Source: Promicromonospora sukumoe (GTDB taxonomy: Bacteria; Actinomycetota; Actinomycetes; Actinomycetales; Cellulomonadaceae). Taken from it: a stretch of 64,000 nucleotides of DNA. The stretch's first letter is position 1. Every line of letters begins with the position of its first letter. Below, one piece after another: positions 26,452 to 36,077 of the stretch. The stretch lies in contig NZ_JACGWV010000001.1 of the NCBI RefSeq assembly GCF_014137995.1, positions 1,116,001 to 1,180,000 of the forward strand. Reading direction: 5' to 3'. The position numbers and the translations under genes are program-made. Below the pieces are notes generated by a model. That model was not told where the DNA came from, did no database searches, and saw nothing but the letters and a program-made list of their open reading frames with translations.

Positions 26452-27351
26452 ATGACCCGGGAGACCCAGCTGAGCGAGTACCTGCGGGCGCGCCGCGAGC
26501 TGGTGCGCCCCGCCGACGTCGGCCTGCCGGAGGGCGGCGTGCGCCGGGTGGCCGGCCTGCGGCGCGAGGAGGTGGCGCTGCTCGCGGGCATCAGCGCCGA
26601 CTACTACCTGCGGCTGGAGCAGGGCCGGGACCGCAACCCGTCCGCCCAGGTCCTGGAGTCGATCGCCCGGGTGCTGCTCCTGGACGAGGCGGCGACGAGG
26701 CACCTGCTCGGCCTGGCGGCCCCGGCGCCCCGCCGGCGTCGTCGTCCGCGCCGCGAGGTGGTGCCCGAGGGGACGCTGCGGCTGCTGGAGCGGGTGGGCA
26801 TCCCGGGCTACATCGAGGGCCGGTACTTCGACGTGCTCGCGGTGAACCCGCTGGCGGAGGCCCTGTCGCCCACCCTCCGGGTGGGCCGCAACCGGCTCCG
26901 CGACCTGTTCCTGGACCCCGCCGAGCAGGCCCTGCACCCGGACTGGCCCGGCGTGGCGCCCCAGATCGTGGCCCGGTTCCGCGAGGCGGTCGGCACGGAC
27001 ACGGACGACGAGCGCCCCGCACGGCTCGTCGGGGAGCTCTCGCTCGCCTCGGAGCGCTTCCGCACCCTCTGGGCGCGGCACGACGTCAACCTCGGCAGGC
27101 CGCACGTCACGCACATGCTGCACCCGCAGGTCGGGGAGCTGGAGCTCGACATGGAGAAGCTGTCGATCGCCGGGACCGACCGGCAGATGGTCGTGCTGCT
27201 GCACGCCGCCCCGGGCTCGCCGAGCGGGGAGCGGCTCGCGCTGCTCGCCTCGCTGGCGGCGTCGGTGGGTCCGGTGGGTGCGCCGGGTCTGCCCGACGGC
27301 GCCGCTTCGGCGGCGCGTGCTGAGACGGCGCGAGGAACCGTCCGCGAATAG
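26452..27351 (+). CDS. XRE-family regulator with MmyB-like ligand-binding domain
   Basis: 299 residues. The N-terminal helix-turn-helix is VRRVAGLRREEVALLAGISADYYLRLEQGRDRNPS (two segments, about 25-60). The rest is an MmyB-type domain (GYIEGRYFDVLAVNPLAEAL, FRTLWARHDV). Such regulators typically sit divergent from an oxidoreductase and repress it; here the aldo/keto reductase starts 102 bases away. TGGAGGG fixes the ATG. The C-terminal Ala-rich tail is not conserved. Confidence 0.88.
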   Translation: MTRETQLSEYLRARRELVRPADVGLPEGGVRRVAGLRREEVALLAGISADYYLRLEQGRDRNPSAQVLESIARVLLLDEAATRHLLGLAAPAPRRRRRPRREVVPEGTLRLLERVGIPGYIEGRYFDVLAVNPLAEALSPTLRVGRNRLRDLFLDPAEQALHPDWPGVAPQIVARFREAVGTDTDDERPARLVGELSLASERFRTLWARHDVNLGRPHVTHMLHPQVGELELDMEKLSIAGTDRQMVVLLHAAPGSPSGERLALLASLAASVGPVGAPGLPDGAASAARAETARGTVRE

Positions 27352-27419
27352 TGTGCCAAGCGTACCCGGCTGTGGATAACCGGCTCGCGGTGTCGGTGGC
27401 TGCTCCTAGGATCGAACAC

Positions 27420-29975
27420 GTGACCAAGGACCCCTTCGCAGACCTGCCCTTCACCATGGAGGAGCCGCCCGACGACGCCCACCTGACCGACGTCGGTGAC
27501 CCCGGGCTGCCGCCGTCGGCGCGCAACACCCCCGAGGCCCAGGCGGCGAAGCTCCAGATGCTGCGCGGCCTGCTGCCCGACGGCGGTGTGGCGGCCGCGG
27601 CACCGGTCCGCCGGTGGCCGCCGGCCGAGGTGGACGAACCGGCGGCGGAGGGCGCCGAGGCACCGGACGCGCCCGGGGGCGACGAGGAGGCAGAGGCCGA
27701 GGACGCCGCCCCGGAGGCCCGCGCGGTCCCGGCCGCGACGCCGGGGGCCTCCCTGCGCGAGGAGGCCGAGGCCGCGCTGCGCGACCTGGTCGGCCGCGAC
27801 GACGCGCGGCTGCGCGACGACCAGTGGACGGCCATCGAGGCGCTCGCGGCGTTCCACCGCCGCGCGCTCGTCGTGCAGCGCACTGGCTGGGGCAAGTCGG
27901 CCGTGTACTTCGTGGCGACCCGGCTGCTGCGGGCCCGGGGCGCCGGTCCCACGGTCATCGTCTCGCCGCTGCTGGCGCTCATGCGCGACCAGATCGCGGC
28001 GGCCTCGCGCGCCGGCATCCGGGCGGTCACGATCAACTCGGCCAACATGACCGAGTGGGACGAGGTGCACGCCTCGATCGCGCGCGGCGAGGTCGACGTG
28101 CTGCTGTGCTCGCCGGAGCGCCTGAACAACCCCGGCTTCCGCGACGAGGTGCTGCCGCGCCTGGCCGCCGACGCCGGCCTCGTGGTCATCGACGAGGCGC
28201 ACTGCATCTCCGACTGGGGCCACGACTTCCGCCCCGACTACCGGCGCATCCGCACCCTCCTGGCCGACCTCCCGTCGGGCATCCCCGTGCTCGCCACGAC
28301 CGCGACCGCGAACGAGCGCGTGACGGCCGACGTGGCCGAGCAGCTCGCCGTGCACGGCGACGAGGCGAGCGGCGAGGACGTGCTGGTGCTCCGCGGCGGG
28401 CTCGACCGGGAGTCGCTGCACCTGGCGGTGCTGGAGCTCGGCGACCAGCCCACCCGGGTGGCCTGGCTGGCCGAGGCGCTGCAGGACATCGAGGGGTCCG
28501 GCATCGTCTACTGCCTCACCGTCTCGGCGGCGGAGCAGGTGGCCGAGCAGCTGCGCGGCTACGGCCTCGCGGTGGCCGCGTACACGGGCCGCACCGAGCC
28601 GGCGCAGCGCGAGCAGCTCGAGGCCGACCTGAAGAACGACGACGTCAAGGCGCTGGTCGCGACGTCGGCCCTCGGCATGGGCTTCGACAAGCCGGACCTG
28701 GCGTTCGTGGTGCACCTCGGTGCGCCGTCGTCGCCCATCGCGTACTACCAGCAGGTGGGCCGCGCGGGCCGTGGCGTGGACCAGGCGCTGGTGGTGCTGC
28801 TGCCCGGCACCGAGGACAAGGCGATCTGGGAGTGGTTCGGCGAGCAGGCGTTCCCGGCGGAGGGGCAGGTGCGGGCCACGCTCGACGCCCTGAGCGGCGG
28901 CGGCACCATGTCCACGGCCGTGCTGGAGACGCAGGTGGACCTGCGCCGCTCGCGCCTGGAGACCATGCTCAAGGTGCTCGACGTCGACGGCGCCGTCCGG
29001 CGCGTGAAGGGCGGCTGGGAGGCGACCGGGCAGTCCTGGTCGTACGACGCCGAGCGGTACGCGCGCGTCGCCGCGACCCGCGCGGCCGAGCAGCAGGCGA
29101 TGGTCGACTACGTCAACACCCCGGGCTGCCGCATGGCGTACCTGCGCGCCCAGCTCGACGACCCGGACCTCGCCCCGGGCTGGGAGTGCGGCCGCTGCGA
29201 CCGGTGCGGCTCCATGGCCCTGCCCGAGCCGCCCGACGCCGAGGCGGTCGCCGCCGCGCGTGCCGAGATGGACCGGCCCGGCATCGAGGTCGAGCCCCGC
29301 AAGATGTGGCCCACCGGCCTGGCCTCGATCGGCCTGGACCTCAAGGGCAAGATCCCGCCCGCCGAGCTGGCCGAGCCCGGCCGCGCCGTCGCCCGGCTGG
29401 ACGGCCTCGGCTGGTCCGGCCCGCTGCGCGAGCTGCTCGCCCCGAACGCGAAGGACGGCGAGCTGCCGGTCCCGCTGCGCCGGGCCGCCGCCCGGGTGCT
29501 GGACGAGTGGCCGGCGCTGCGCCCGCTCGTGGCGACGGACGAGACGGCGGAGTCCGGCGCGCCCGACGGCGAGACCGGCGAGACCGCGGGGTCGGAGGCA
29601 GCCGGGGCCGAGCCCGGCCCGCTCGTGATCGAGGCCGTCGTGGCGGTCCGCTCGGTCCGGCGGCCCCAGCTCTCCTTCCACCTGGCCACCGGTCTGGCGA
29701 AGTACCTGGGCGTGCCGATGATCGGTGCGGTGGGCCCGGTCGCCGGTCAGGAGGAGCCCGGCCGGCACGACGTGAACTCGGCGATGCGGCTCGCGGGCGT
29801 GGCCCGGCGCCTCCAGCTCCAGCTCCCCGACGGCGCGCTGCGCGGGCTGCCCGGCCGGTCGGTCCTGCTGGTGGACGACTACACGGACTCGGGCTGGACC
29901 CTCACGGTCGCGTCCCGCCTGCTGCGCGAGGCGGGCGCGGCAGCGGTGTACCCGTTCGTGCTGGGCGTGCGGTGA
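27420..29975 (+). CDS. RecQ-family DNA helicase with C-terminal phosphoribosyltransferase domain
   Basis: 851 residues. An acidic, disordered N-terminus (1-115) precedes the SF2 helicase core: motif I RTGWGKSAVYF (about 155), motif II VVIDEAHCISDWGHDFRPDYRR, motif III LATTATAN, motif VI YYQQVGRAGRG. A RecQ-type Zn-binding cluster follows (CRMAYLRAQ ... CGRCDRCG). The last 120 residues resemble a type I PRTase with the PRPP loop VLLVDDYTDSGWTLTVA. GTG 27420 is chosen; the upstream codons contain a non-coding-looking stretch. The PRTase role is unknown. Confidence 0.88.
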   Translation: MTKDPFADLPFTMEEPPDDAHLTDVGDPGLPPSARNTPEAQAAKLQMLRGLLPDGGVAAAAPVRRWPPAEVDEPAAEGAEAPDAPGGDEEAEAEDAAPEARAVPAATPGASLREEAEAALRDLVGRDDARLRDDQWTAIEALAAFHRRALVVQRTGWGKSAVYFVATRLLRARGAGPTVIVSPLLALMRDQIAAASRAGIRAVTINSANMTEWDEVHASIARGEVDVLLCSPERLNNPGFRDEVLPRLAADAGLVVIDEAHCISDWGHDFRPDYRRIRTLLADLPSGIPVLATTATANERVTADVAEQLAVHGDEASGEDVLVLRGGLDRESLHLAVLELGDQPTRVAWLAEALQDIEGSGIVYCLTVSAAEQVAEQLRGYGLAVAAYTGRTEPAQREQLEADLKNDDVKALVATSALGMGFDKPDLAFVVHLGAPSSPIAYYQQVGRAGRGVDQALVVLLPGTEDKAIWEWFGEQAFPAEGQVRATLDALSGGGTMSTAVLETQVDLRRSRLETMLKVLDVDGAVRRVKGGWEATGQSWSYDAERYARVAATRAAEQQAMVDYVNTPGCRMAYLRAQLDDPDLAPGWECGRCDRCGSMALPEPPDAEAVAAARAEMDRPGIEVEPRKMWPTGLASIGLDLKGKIPPAELAEPGRAVARLDGLGWSGPLRELLAPNAKDGELPVPLRRAAARVLDEWPALRPLVATDETAESGAPDGETGETAGSEAAGAEPGPLVIEAVVAVRSVRRPQLSFHLATGLAKYLGVPMIGAVGPVAGQEEPGRHDVNSAMRLAGVARRLQLQLPDGALRGLPGRSVLLVDDYTDSGWTLTVASRLLREAGAAAVYPFVLGVR

Positions 29976-29995
29976 CGGGTGCCTCCCGGGCGGTC

Positions 29996-30057
29996 GGCAC
30001 CGGCCTGCCCACCGGTCTCGTGACCAGGGCCACCCGCCCGGTGGGCGGACTGGTGCC
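29996..30057 (+). terminator. Imperfect hairpin between recQ-like gene and hisC
   Basis: Twenty-base arms with 16 pairs (GGCACCGGCCTGCCCACCGG at 29996-30015 against 30038-30057), in the 118-base gap. Confidence 0.45.
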
Positions 30058-30093
30058 GGGCCGGTGCCGCGCGCTTCGTAGACTGGTGCGGTG

Positions 30094-31287
30094 ATGACCA
30101 ACGCCGTCGACCAGCAGAGCGCCCAGGGTGGCGCCCCGGCGTCCTCGGTGCGCCTGCCGCTGCGCCCCGAGCTGGCGGACGAGGAGCCGTACGGCGCGCC
30201 GCAGCTCGACGTCCCGGTGCTGCTGAACGTCAACGAGAACCCGTACCCGCCCGGCGAGGACGTGGTCGCGACCATCGCGGAGGAGGTGGCGCGCGCCGCA
30301 CGCGGCATGAACCGCTACCCGGACCGCGACGCCACCGTGCTGCGCCAGGACCTCGCCGACTACCTGGAGATGGAGACGGGCGTCCATCTGGCGCCGTTCG
30401 ACGTCTGGGCGGCCAACGGGTCCAACGAGGTCATGCTGCACGTGCTGCAGGCGTTCGGCGGCCCGGGTCGCACCGCGCTGTCGTTCGCGCCCACGTACTC
30501 GATGTACCCGGAGTACGCGCGCGACACCCACACGACGTGGGTGGTCGGCCGCCGCGAGGACGACTTCACGCTCGATCCGGCGCACGCCGCCGCGACGATC
30601 CGTGAGGTCCGTCCGTCGGTGATCCTGCTGGCCAGCCCCAACAACCCGACCGGCACGGCGCTGCCCACGGCCACGATCGAGGCGGTCTGCGAGGCCGCCC
30701 TCACGGTCGACATCGACGGTGCCCGCCCGGTCGTCGTGGTCGACGAGGCATACGCTGAGTTCCGCCGCCCGGGCACGCCGTCGGCGGTCGCGCTGCTGGA
30801 GCGGTACCCGAACCTGGCCGTCTCGCGCACGATGTCCAAGGCGTTCGCCGCGGCCGGCGCGCGGCTCGGCTACCTGGTCGCGTCGACCGCCTTCGTGGAC
30901 GCGCTGCGCATCGTGCGCCTGCCGTACCACCTGAGCGCCATCACCCAGGCCGCCGCCGGCGCCGCGCTGCGCCACCGCGAGTCGCTGATGGCGCAGGTCG
31001 CCACGCTGCGCGCCGAGCGCGACGCGACGGTCACGTGGCTGCGCAAGCAGCACCTGCCGGACGGGAGCCCGTTCGAGGTCGCGGAGACCGACGCCAACTT
31101 CGTGCTGTTCGGCAGGTTCGGCGACCGGCACGCGGTATGGCAGGGTCTGCTCGACCGCGGTGTGCTGATCCGCGAGACCGGGCCCGAGGGCTGGCTGCGG
31201 GTCTCCATCGGCACGTCCGCCGAGATGGCCGCGTTCCGCGCGGCGCTCACCGAGGTACTGCACGAGCAGGGGGAGGAAAGCGCATGA
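30094..31287 (+). CDS. hisC: Histidinol-phosphate aminotransferase
   Basis: PLP enzyme making L-histidinol phosphate from imidazole-acetol phosphate. About 397 residues. Features are [31 protein letters not shown] (phosphate-binding), [25 protein letters not shown], and the Schiff-base Lys in [20 protein letters not shown] 30091 and ATG 30094 are adjacent possible starts; neither has a clear ribosome site. It overlaps hisB by ATGA and opens the his operon, which lacks hisD. Confidence 0.94.
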   Translation: MTNAVDQQSAQGGAPASSVRLPLRPELADEEPYGAPQLDVPVLLNVNENPYPPGEDVVATIAEEVARAARGMNRYPDRDATVLRQDLADYLEMETGVHLAPFDVWAANGSNEVMLHVLQAFGGPGRTALSFAPTYSMYPEYARDTHTTWVVGRREDDFTLDPAHAAATIREVRPSVILLASPNNPTGTALPTATIEAVCEAALTVDIDGARPVVVVDEAYAEFRRPGTPSAVALLERYPNLAVSRTMSKAFAAAGARLGYLVASTAFVDALRIVRLPYHLSAITQAAAGAALRHRESLMAQVATLRAERDATVTWLRKQHLPDGSPFEVAETDANFVLFGRFGDRHAVWQGLLDRGVLIRETGPEGWLRVSIGTSAEMAAFRAALTEVLHEQGEESA

Positions 31288-31883
31288 GCAGGACAGCACG
31301 CGTGGAGCGCGCCACGTCCGAGTCGAAGGTGCTGGTCGAGCTCGACCTCGACGGCACCGGCCGCACCGAGATCAGCACGAGCGTGCCGTTCTACGACCAC
31401 ATGCTCACGGCGCTCGGCAAGCACTCCCTGATCGACCTCACCGTGCAGGCGACCGGCGACACCCACATCGACGCCCACCACACGGTGGAGGACGTCGCCA
31501 TCAGCATCGGTGAGGCGCTGCGCCAGGCGCTCGGTGACAAGGCCGGCATCTCCCGGTTCGGCGACGCGCTCGTGCCGCTCGACGAGGCGCTCGCGCAGGC
31601 CGTCGTCGACGTGTCGGGCCGGCCGTACCTGGTGCACGAGGGCGAGCCGCCCGGCCAGGAGTACCACCTCATCGGCGGGCACTTCACGGGCTCGCTGACG
31701 CGGCACGTGCTGGAGTCCATCGCGCACCACGCTGGCATCTGCCTGCACGTCCGCGTGCTCTCGGGCCGCGACCCGCACCACATCGTCGAAGCTCAGTTCA
31801 AGGCGCTGGCGCGTGCGCTACGCGCCGCCGTGGCCGTCGACCCGAGGGTCGACGGCATCCCGTCCACGAAGGGTGCGCTCTAG
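31284..31883 (+). CDS. hisB: Imidazoleglycerol-phosphate dehydratase
   Basis: 199-residue Mn-dependent dehydratase (monofunctional form, no phosphatase domain). Metal-binding signatures are [34 protein letters not shown] and [14 protein letters not shown] ... [19 protein letters not shown]. The start is fixed by the ATGA overlap with hisC and by GGAGGAAAG upstream. Confidence 0.96.
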   Translation: MSRTARVERATSESKVLVELDLDGTGRTEISTSVPFYDHMLTALGKHSLIDLTVQATGDTHIDAHHTVEDVAISIGEALRQALGDKAGISRFGDALVPLDEALAQAVVDVSGRPYLVHEGEPPGQEYHLIGGHFTGSLTRHVLESIAHHAGICLHVRVLSGRDPHHIVEAQFKALARALRAAVAVDPRVDGIPSTKGAL

Positions 31884-31888
31884 CAGCC

Positions 31889-32491
31889 ATGTCCGACAGC
31901 CCCAGGCCCGACAACAACGGGTCCGACAGCAGCACGCCCACCGGCGACGACCTGCCCGAGTTCGACCTCGACAACCTCGAGATCCCGGACGACCTGTCCT
32001 CGCTGACCGGCAGCGGGGAGCCCGAGTTCGCCGCGATCATCACCCAGATCGCCGGCGCCGAGCCCCTCGCGGCCGCCAGCTCCCTGGCCCAGCTCGACCT
32101 GGACGCCGTGCCGACCTCGGTCGGCGCCGTCGGCGTGCTGCGGGACCGCTCGGGCGACGCGCCCGAGCAGGCCGCCGCGGCGATCTCCCAGCTCGTGCGC
32201 GGCGTCCCGCTGGTCCTGGTGACCCGCACGGGCGAGCAGATGACGGCGGTCCGGTTCGCCGACGGCGTCCGCGGCGACGAGCTCGCCCCGGGTCTCGTCC
32301 TGGGCGGCGCGCCCGAGAACGTCGTCGACCTGCTGACCGGTGCCACGTCCGTCGCGGACATCGAGGGCGTCGTCGGCTCGGACTCGATCAGCAAGTTCAA
32401 GGCGATGCGGATGCTGACCTCCGCCGCCCGCAAGGCCCGCAAGAGCATGGGCAAGGGCGAGACGGGCCCGGACAGCAAGGACGGGATCTGA
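31889..32491 (+). CDS. Conserved hypothetical protein in the his operon
   Basis: 200 residues with no recognised catalytic motif. The N-terminus (about 1-45) is Asp/Ser-rich and disordered. The middle is an alpha/beta-looking segment ([30 protein letters not shown]). The C-terminus is basic ([11 protein letters not shown]). It begins 5 bases after hisB and ends 2 bases before hisH, so it is part of the operon. I recall similar genes at this place in other Micrococcales but know no function. Confidence 0.8.
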   Translation: MSDSPRPDNNGSDSSTPTGDDLPEFDLDNLEIPDDLSSLTGSGEPEFAAIITQIAGAEPLAAASSLAQLDLDAVPTSVGAVGVLRDRSGDAPEQAAAAISQLVRGVPLVLVTRTGEQMTAVRFADGVRGDELAPGLVLGGAPENVVDLLTGATSVADIEGVVGSDSISKFKAMRMLTSAARKARKSMGKGETGPDSKDGI

Positions 32492-32493
32492 CC

Positions 32494-33138
32494 GTGGGCG
32501 CGCGCGTCGTCGTCCTCGACTACGGCTTCGGCAACGTCCGGTCCGCCGTCCGCTCGCTGGAGCGGGTGGGCGCCGACGTGACGCTGACCGCCGACCGTAC
32601 CCTCGCGCAGGACGCGGACGGCCTGGTCGTGCCCGGCGTCGGCGCGTTCGCCGCCTGCATGGCGGGCCTCACGGCCGTGCGCGGCCACGAGGTCGTGGGC
32701 CGCCGGCTGGCCGGCAACCGCCCCGTGCTGGGCATCTGCGTGGGCATGCAGGTCATGTTCGACGCCGGGGTGGAGCACGGCGAGCGCACCGACGGCATCG
32801 GCGAGTGGCCCGGCGTCGTCGAGCGGCTGCACGCCGACGTCGTGCCGCACATGGGCTGGTCGCCGGTCGAGGCCCCGGAGGGCTCGACGCTGTTCTCCGG
32901 GATCGAGGACGAGCGCTTCTACTTCGTGCACTCGTACGCCGCCCAGACGTTCACCAAGGGCTACGACGAGAACGCGGTGGGCCGGTTCACGCCGCCGAAG
33001 GTCACGTGGGCCGACCACGGAGGCCGCTTCGTGGCGGCCGTCGAGGACGGACCGCTCGCGGCCACGCAGTTCCACCCCGAGAAGTCGGGCGACGCGGGCG
33101 CCCAGCTCCTAGAGAACTGGCTCAGGACCCTGGCCTAG
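32494..33138 (+). CDS. hisH: HisH, glutaminase subunit of imidazole glycerol phosphate synthase
   Basis: 214-residue class I glutamine amidotransferase that feeds ammonia to HisF (not in this window). Nucleophile Cys in [11 protein letters not shown] (about residue 84), catalytic His and Glu in [14 protein letters not shown] 32494 follows AAGGACGGGA. A long palindrome lies between its stop and hisA. Confidence 0.95.
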   Translation: MGARVVVLDYGFGNVRSAVRSLERVGADVTLTADRTLAQDADGLVVPGVGAFAACMAGLTAVRGHEVVGRRLAGNRPVLGICVGMQVMFDAGVEHGERTDGIGEWPGVVERLHADVVPHMGWSPVEAPEGSTLFSGIEDERFYFVHSYAAQTFTKGYDENAVGRFTPPKVTWADHGGRFVAAVEDGPLAATQFHPEKSGDAGAQLLENWLRTLA

Positions 33139-33146
33139 CCCCACCC

Positions 33147-33207
33147 GTTGAGTGCTGGACATTCGCCCTTCCGGGCCCCGGAAAGGGGCGAATACCCAGC
33201 ACTCAAC
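33147..33207. terminator. 61-base palindrome inside the his operon (hisH-hisA gap)
   Basis: Outer 12-base arms GTTGAGTGCTGG / CCAGCACTCAAC are perfect. A 2-base mismatch follows, then ATTCGCCC pairs with GGGCGAAT (inner stem). It may attenuate read-through or stabilise the upstream message; hisA has its own strong ribosome site 20 bases beyond. Confidence 0.65.
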
Positions 33208-33235
33208 ACATCGAACTGAACGAACTTGGAGAGAC

Positions 33236-33997
33236 ATGACCGACCGACTCGTGCTCCTGCCCGCCGTCGACGTGGCCGACGGCCAGGCCGTCCGCCTCGT
33301 CCAGGGGGAGGCCGGCTCGGAGACCTCGTACGGGGACCCGCTGACCGCCGCCCTGGACTGGCAGTCCGGCGGTGCGGAGTGGGTGCACCTCGTGGACCTC
33401 GACGCCGCCTTCGGCCGCGGTTCCAACGCGGACCTGCTCGCGCGTGTGGTCGGTGAGCTGGACGTACAGGTCGAGCTGTCGGGCGGCATCCGCGACGACG
33501 AGTCGCTGGAGCGGGCCCTGGCGACCGGCGCGCGCCGCGTCAACCTCGGCACCGCCGCGCTGGAGGACCCGGCCTGGACGGCCAAGGTCATCGCCGAGCA
33601 CGGCGACCGCGTCGCCGTCGGCCTCGACGTGCGCGGCACCACCCTCGCCGCCCGCGGCTGGACCAAGGAGGGCGGCGACCTCTGGGAGGTCCTCGGCCGC
33701 CTCGACGAGGCGGGCTGCTCCCGCTACGTCGTCACCGACGTGACCAAGGACGGCACGCTGCGCGGCCCCAACGTCGACCTCCTGTCCGACGTCGCCGCGC
33801 GCACCTCCGCGCACGTCGTCGCCTCGGGCGGCATCTCGTCCCTCGACGACCTGCGGGCGCTGCGCGCCCTGGGCACCATCGAGGGCGCCGTGGTCGGCAA
33901 GGCCCTGTACGCGGGGGCCTTCACGCTCCCCGAGGCGCTCGACGTCGCGGGGCGCCCGGGCGACGCCGACGCCGCTACCGCCGAGGCCGCCGAGTGA
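33236..33997 (+). CDS. priA: PriA/HisA, phosphoribosyl isomerase
   Basis: 253-residue (beta/alpha)8 isomerase. In Actinobacteria this enzyme (PriA) usually serves both histidine (ProFAR isomerase) and tryptophan (TrpF) synthesis; dual activity here is inferred from lineage. Signatures are [23 protein letters not shown] (catalytic Asp), [13 protein letters not shown], and [16 protein letters not shown] (second catalytic Asp). ATG 33236 follows TTGGAGAG. The C-terminal Ala/Asp-rich tail overlaps the sseB start. Confidence 0.94.
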   Translation: MTDRLVLLPAVDVADGQAVRLVQGEAGSETSYGDPLTAALDWQSGGAEWVHLVDLDAAFGRGSNADLLARVVGELDVQVELSGGIRDDESLERALATGARRVNLGTAALEDPAWTAKVIAEHGDRVAVGLDVRGTTLAARGWTKEGGDLWEVLGRLDEAGCSRYVVTDVTKDGTLRGPNVDLLSDVAARTSAHVVASGGISSLDDLRALRALGTIEGAVVGKALYAGAFTLPEALDVAGRPGDADAATAEAAE

Positions 33998-34722
33998 AGT
34001 CCATCCAGCCCTCCAGCCAGTTCGCCGGCGACGACGGCTCGGCCGACGCCGAGCTGACCCGGCTGCTGGCGGGCCACACGACTGGGGCCGTCCCGCTGCG
34101 CGACGTCGTCGCCCGGCTGGCCGAGACCCGCGTGCTGGTGCCCGTGCTGGCCGAGGCCGGCGTCGTCGAGCAGAACCCGGACGGGCTGGCCGTGGACAAG
34201 GAGGCGTCGTCCGGCGTCGTGGCGCTGGAGGCCCCGGACGGCCGGCGTGCCCTGCCCGTGTTCACCTCCGTGGCCGCGATGCAGGCCTGGCGGCCCGACG
34301 CGCGGCCGGTCCCGGTCGAGGCGACCCGCGCGGCGCTGTCGGCCGTGAGCGAGAACTGGGCGCTGATCGTCGTGGACCCGGCCGGTCCGTCGACGGCGCT
34401 GGTCCCGCGCCCCGCCGTGTGGGCGCTGGCGCAGGGTCAGCCCTGGCGGCCCGCCCTGGTGCCGCACGAGGACGGGCTCGCCGTCGACCCCGAGGTCGCG
34501 TCCGAGGTCACCGTCGCCGCGGCGCCCGTGCAGCATGTCGTGCGCGCGCACGCCGAGCCGGGCCGCAAGGCCGAGGTCGCGGTCGTGCTCGCGCTGGACC
34601 CGGGCCTCGACCGGGCCGGGCTCGACGCGGTGCTGAAGCAGGTCAACGCCCGCCTGGCGGCGTCCGAGGTCATCTCGGCCCGCGTGGACTCGCTGGAGCT
34701 CCGCATCGGGGCGGCGCGCTGA
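33994..34722 (+). CDS. SseB-family protein
   Basis: 242 residues with two SseB-type segments ([11 protein letters not shown] ... [18 protein letters not shown], residues about 50-110; and [18 protein letters not shown] near the C-terminus). GTG start overlaps priA, so it is translationally coupled. Genes of this family follow priA in many actinobacteria. Biochemical role unknown. It converges on the serine protease gene 48 bases further on. Confidence 0.8.
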   Translation: MKSIQPSSQFAGDDGSADAELTRLLAGHTTGAVPLRDVVARLAETRVLVPVLAEAGVVEQNPDGLAVDKEASSGVVALEAPDGRRALPVFTSVAAMQAWRPDARPVPVEATRAALSAVSENWALIVVDPAGPSTALVPRPAVWALAQGQPWRPALVPHEDGLAVDPEVASEVTVAAAPVQHVVRAHAEPGRKAEVAVVLALDPGLDRAGLDAVLKQVNARLAASEVISARVDSLELRIGAAR

Positions 34723-34770
34723 GCGTCCCGGCCCGCTGAGCGGAGCGTCGGGACCTGTTGAGCGCCCCGC

Positions 34771-35514
34771 TCAGCAGCCCGACGCCGGCGTGAACGCCGT
34801 GTCGTCGGCCAGCACATCCTGGAGCGTCGACAGCGGCACCAGCAGGCTGTTGTCGTCCGCCGTCTTGGCGTAGACGACGCCGATCACGCGGCCCTTGTCG
34901 TCCAGCGCTGCCGACCCGGACGACCCGGGCTCGACGGGCGCGTCCGTGAGCAGCACCTCGCCGAGGTTGGCGTTCAGCGGGTCGCGCGTGCGGCCCTTCA
35001 CCTCGCCCTCGGTGACGGTGAGCTCGCCGCCCGCGGGGTAGCCCACGACGGTGACGTGGTCGCCGGGCTCCGGGTCGGCCTTCGCCAGCTCCGGGTGCGA
35101 CGGCAGCGGGTCGGTCGTACGCACCACGGCGAGGTCCGCCAGGCCCGCGGTCGAGGTGGCGCCCACGGTGATGTCGTGCCCGTCGTAGGTGCTGACCTCC
35201 AGGTCCTTCGAGTCCGAGACCACGTGCTTGTTCGTGATCAGGGTGTGCTCGTCGATCGCGAACCCGGAACCGGTCGACAGCTCCTCGCAGCCCACGTTGC
35301 GGATGCGGACCGCCATGCGCTCCACGGCGTCGAACCCGTCCGGGCTCAGGGCGTCGCCGCCGGCCGCGGGGGACAGGTCCACGGGCGAGGTGGGCACGAT
35401 GTCGCTCGGCACCGGGTCCGGCAGGGGCGGCAGCACGCCGCAGCCGGCCAGCGACCCGGTCAGCGCGAGTCCGACCAGGAGCCGGCCGGCACGCGGACGA
35501 GCCGTCCGCCTCAC
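34771..35514 (-). CDS. Lipoprotein trypsin-like serine protease
   Basis: 247 residues. A lipoprotein signal (RRTARPRAGRLLVGLALTGS, lipobox LAGC) places it on the outer membrane face. The chymotrypsin-fold triad is visible: His in TLITNKHVV, Asp in GLADLAVVRT, Ser in PGSSGSAAL. There is no PDZ domain, unlike HtrA. The GTG start overlaps the upstream gene stop by 4 bases. Target unknown; the coupled membrane coiled-coil protein may be a partner. Confidence 0.85.
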   Translation of the reverse strand: MRRTARPRAGRLLVGLALTGSLAGCGVLPPLPDPVPSDIVPTSPVDLSPAAGGDALSPDGFDAVERMAVRIRNVGCEELSTGSGFAIDEHTLITNKHVVSDSKDLEVSTYDGHDITVGATSTAGLADLAVVRTTDPLPSHPELAKADPEPGDHVTVVGYPAGGELTVTEGEVKGRTRDPLNANLGEVLLTDAPVEPGSSGSAALDDKGRVIGVVYAKTADDNSLLVPLSTLQDVLADDTAFTPASGC

Positions 35515-36077
35515 CGGCGCAGCTCCTGCTGCAGGGCCTGGTTGGCGTCCTCGGCGTCCGCGCACAGCGCGTTGACCTCCCGCTCGTAGCGGCTCAGGTC
35601 GGCCGGCTCGTACTGGTCGGCCTCCTTGAGGTAGCCGACGAGCTGCTCCTGGCCCGACACGCACTGGCCGAGCGCCGACGCCACCGTGGCTGCGGCCCCG
35701 CTGACCTGCGTCTGGTAGTCGAGGACCTGCTGCGAGGCGACGTTCTCGTCACCGAGCTGCGCCTTCTCGTTCGCGAGGTCGGTGATGCGCGACGTCGCCG
35801 CCGAGAGCTGGTCGCGGGCGGCCTGCAGCTCCGTGTTGGCGCCGTCGAGCTGCAGCCGCAGCGACCCGACCTCGTCGGCGTACCCCTGCGCCTTGTCCTG
35901 CCACTCGGTGGCCGTGCGCTGCCAGCGGACGGTCGTGACCCACAGGTACGCGCCGACGGCGATCGTCGCGACCAGCACGATCGCGAGCACGCGTGAGCCA
36001 CGCCCGCCCCCACGACGCGGGGCCGGCCCCGGCTCGGGCGCCGGACCGGGCACCACGGCGACGGGATGCTCCGACAT
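35511..36077 (-). CDS. Single-pass membrane protein with extracytoplasmic coiled coil
   Basis: 188 residues, family not recognised. A Pro/Gly/Arg-rich N-terminus (1-33) precedes one transmembrane helix (VLAIVLVATIAVGAYLWV, about 34-52). A long coiled coil follows (DEVGSLRLQLDGANTELQAARDQL..., about 70-120), then a C-terminal region with two Cys. It is coupled at both ends: TGATG with DUF1844 upstream and a 4-base overlap with the protease downstream. It may scaffold or present substrate to the protease; that is inference. Confidence 0.75.
   Translation of the reverse strand: MSEHPVAVVPGPAPEPGPAPRRGGGRGSRVLAIVLVATIAVGAYLWVTTVRWQRTATEWQDKAQGYADEVGSLRLQLDGANTELQAARDQLSAATSRITDLANEKAQLGDENVASQQVLDYQTQVSGAAATVASALGQCVSGQEQLVGYLKEADQYEPADLSRYEREVNALCADAEDANQALQQELRR

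Noticed and set aside
30016..30093. Separate small gene between the RecQ-like gene and hisC
   Set aside because: No start with a ribosome site and the stretch is mostly an imperfect hairpin.
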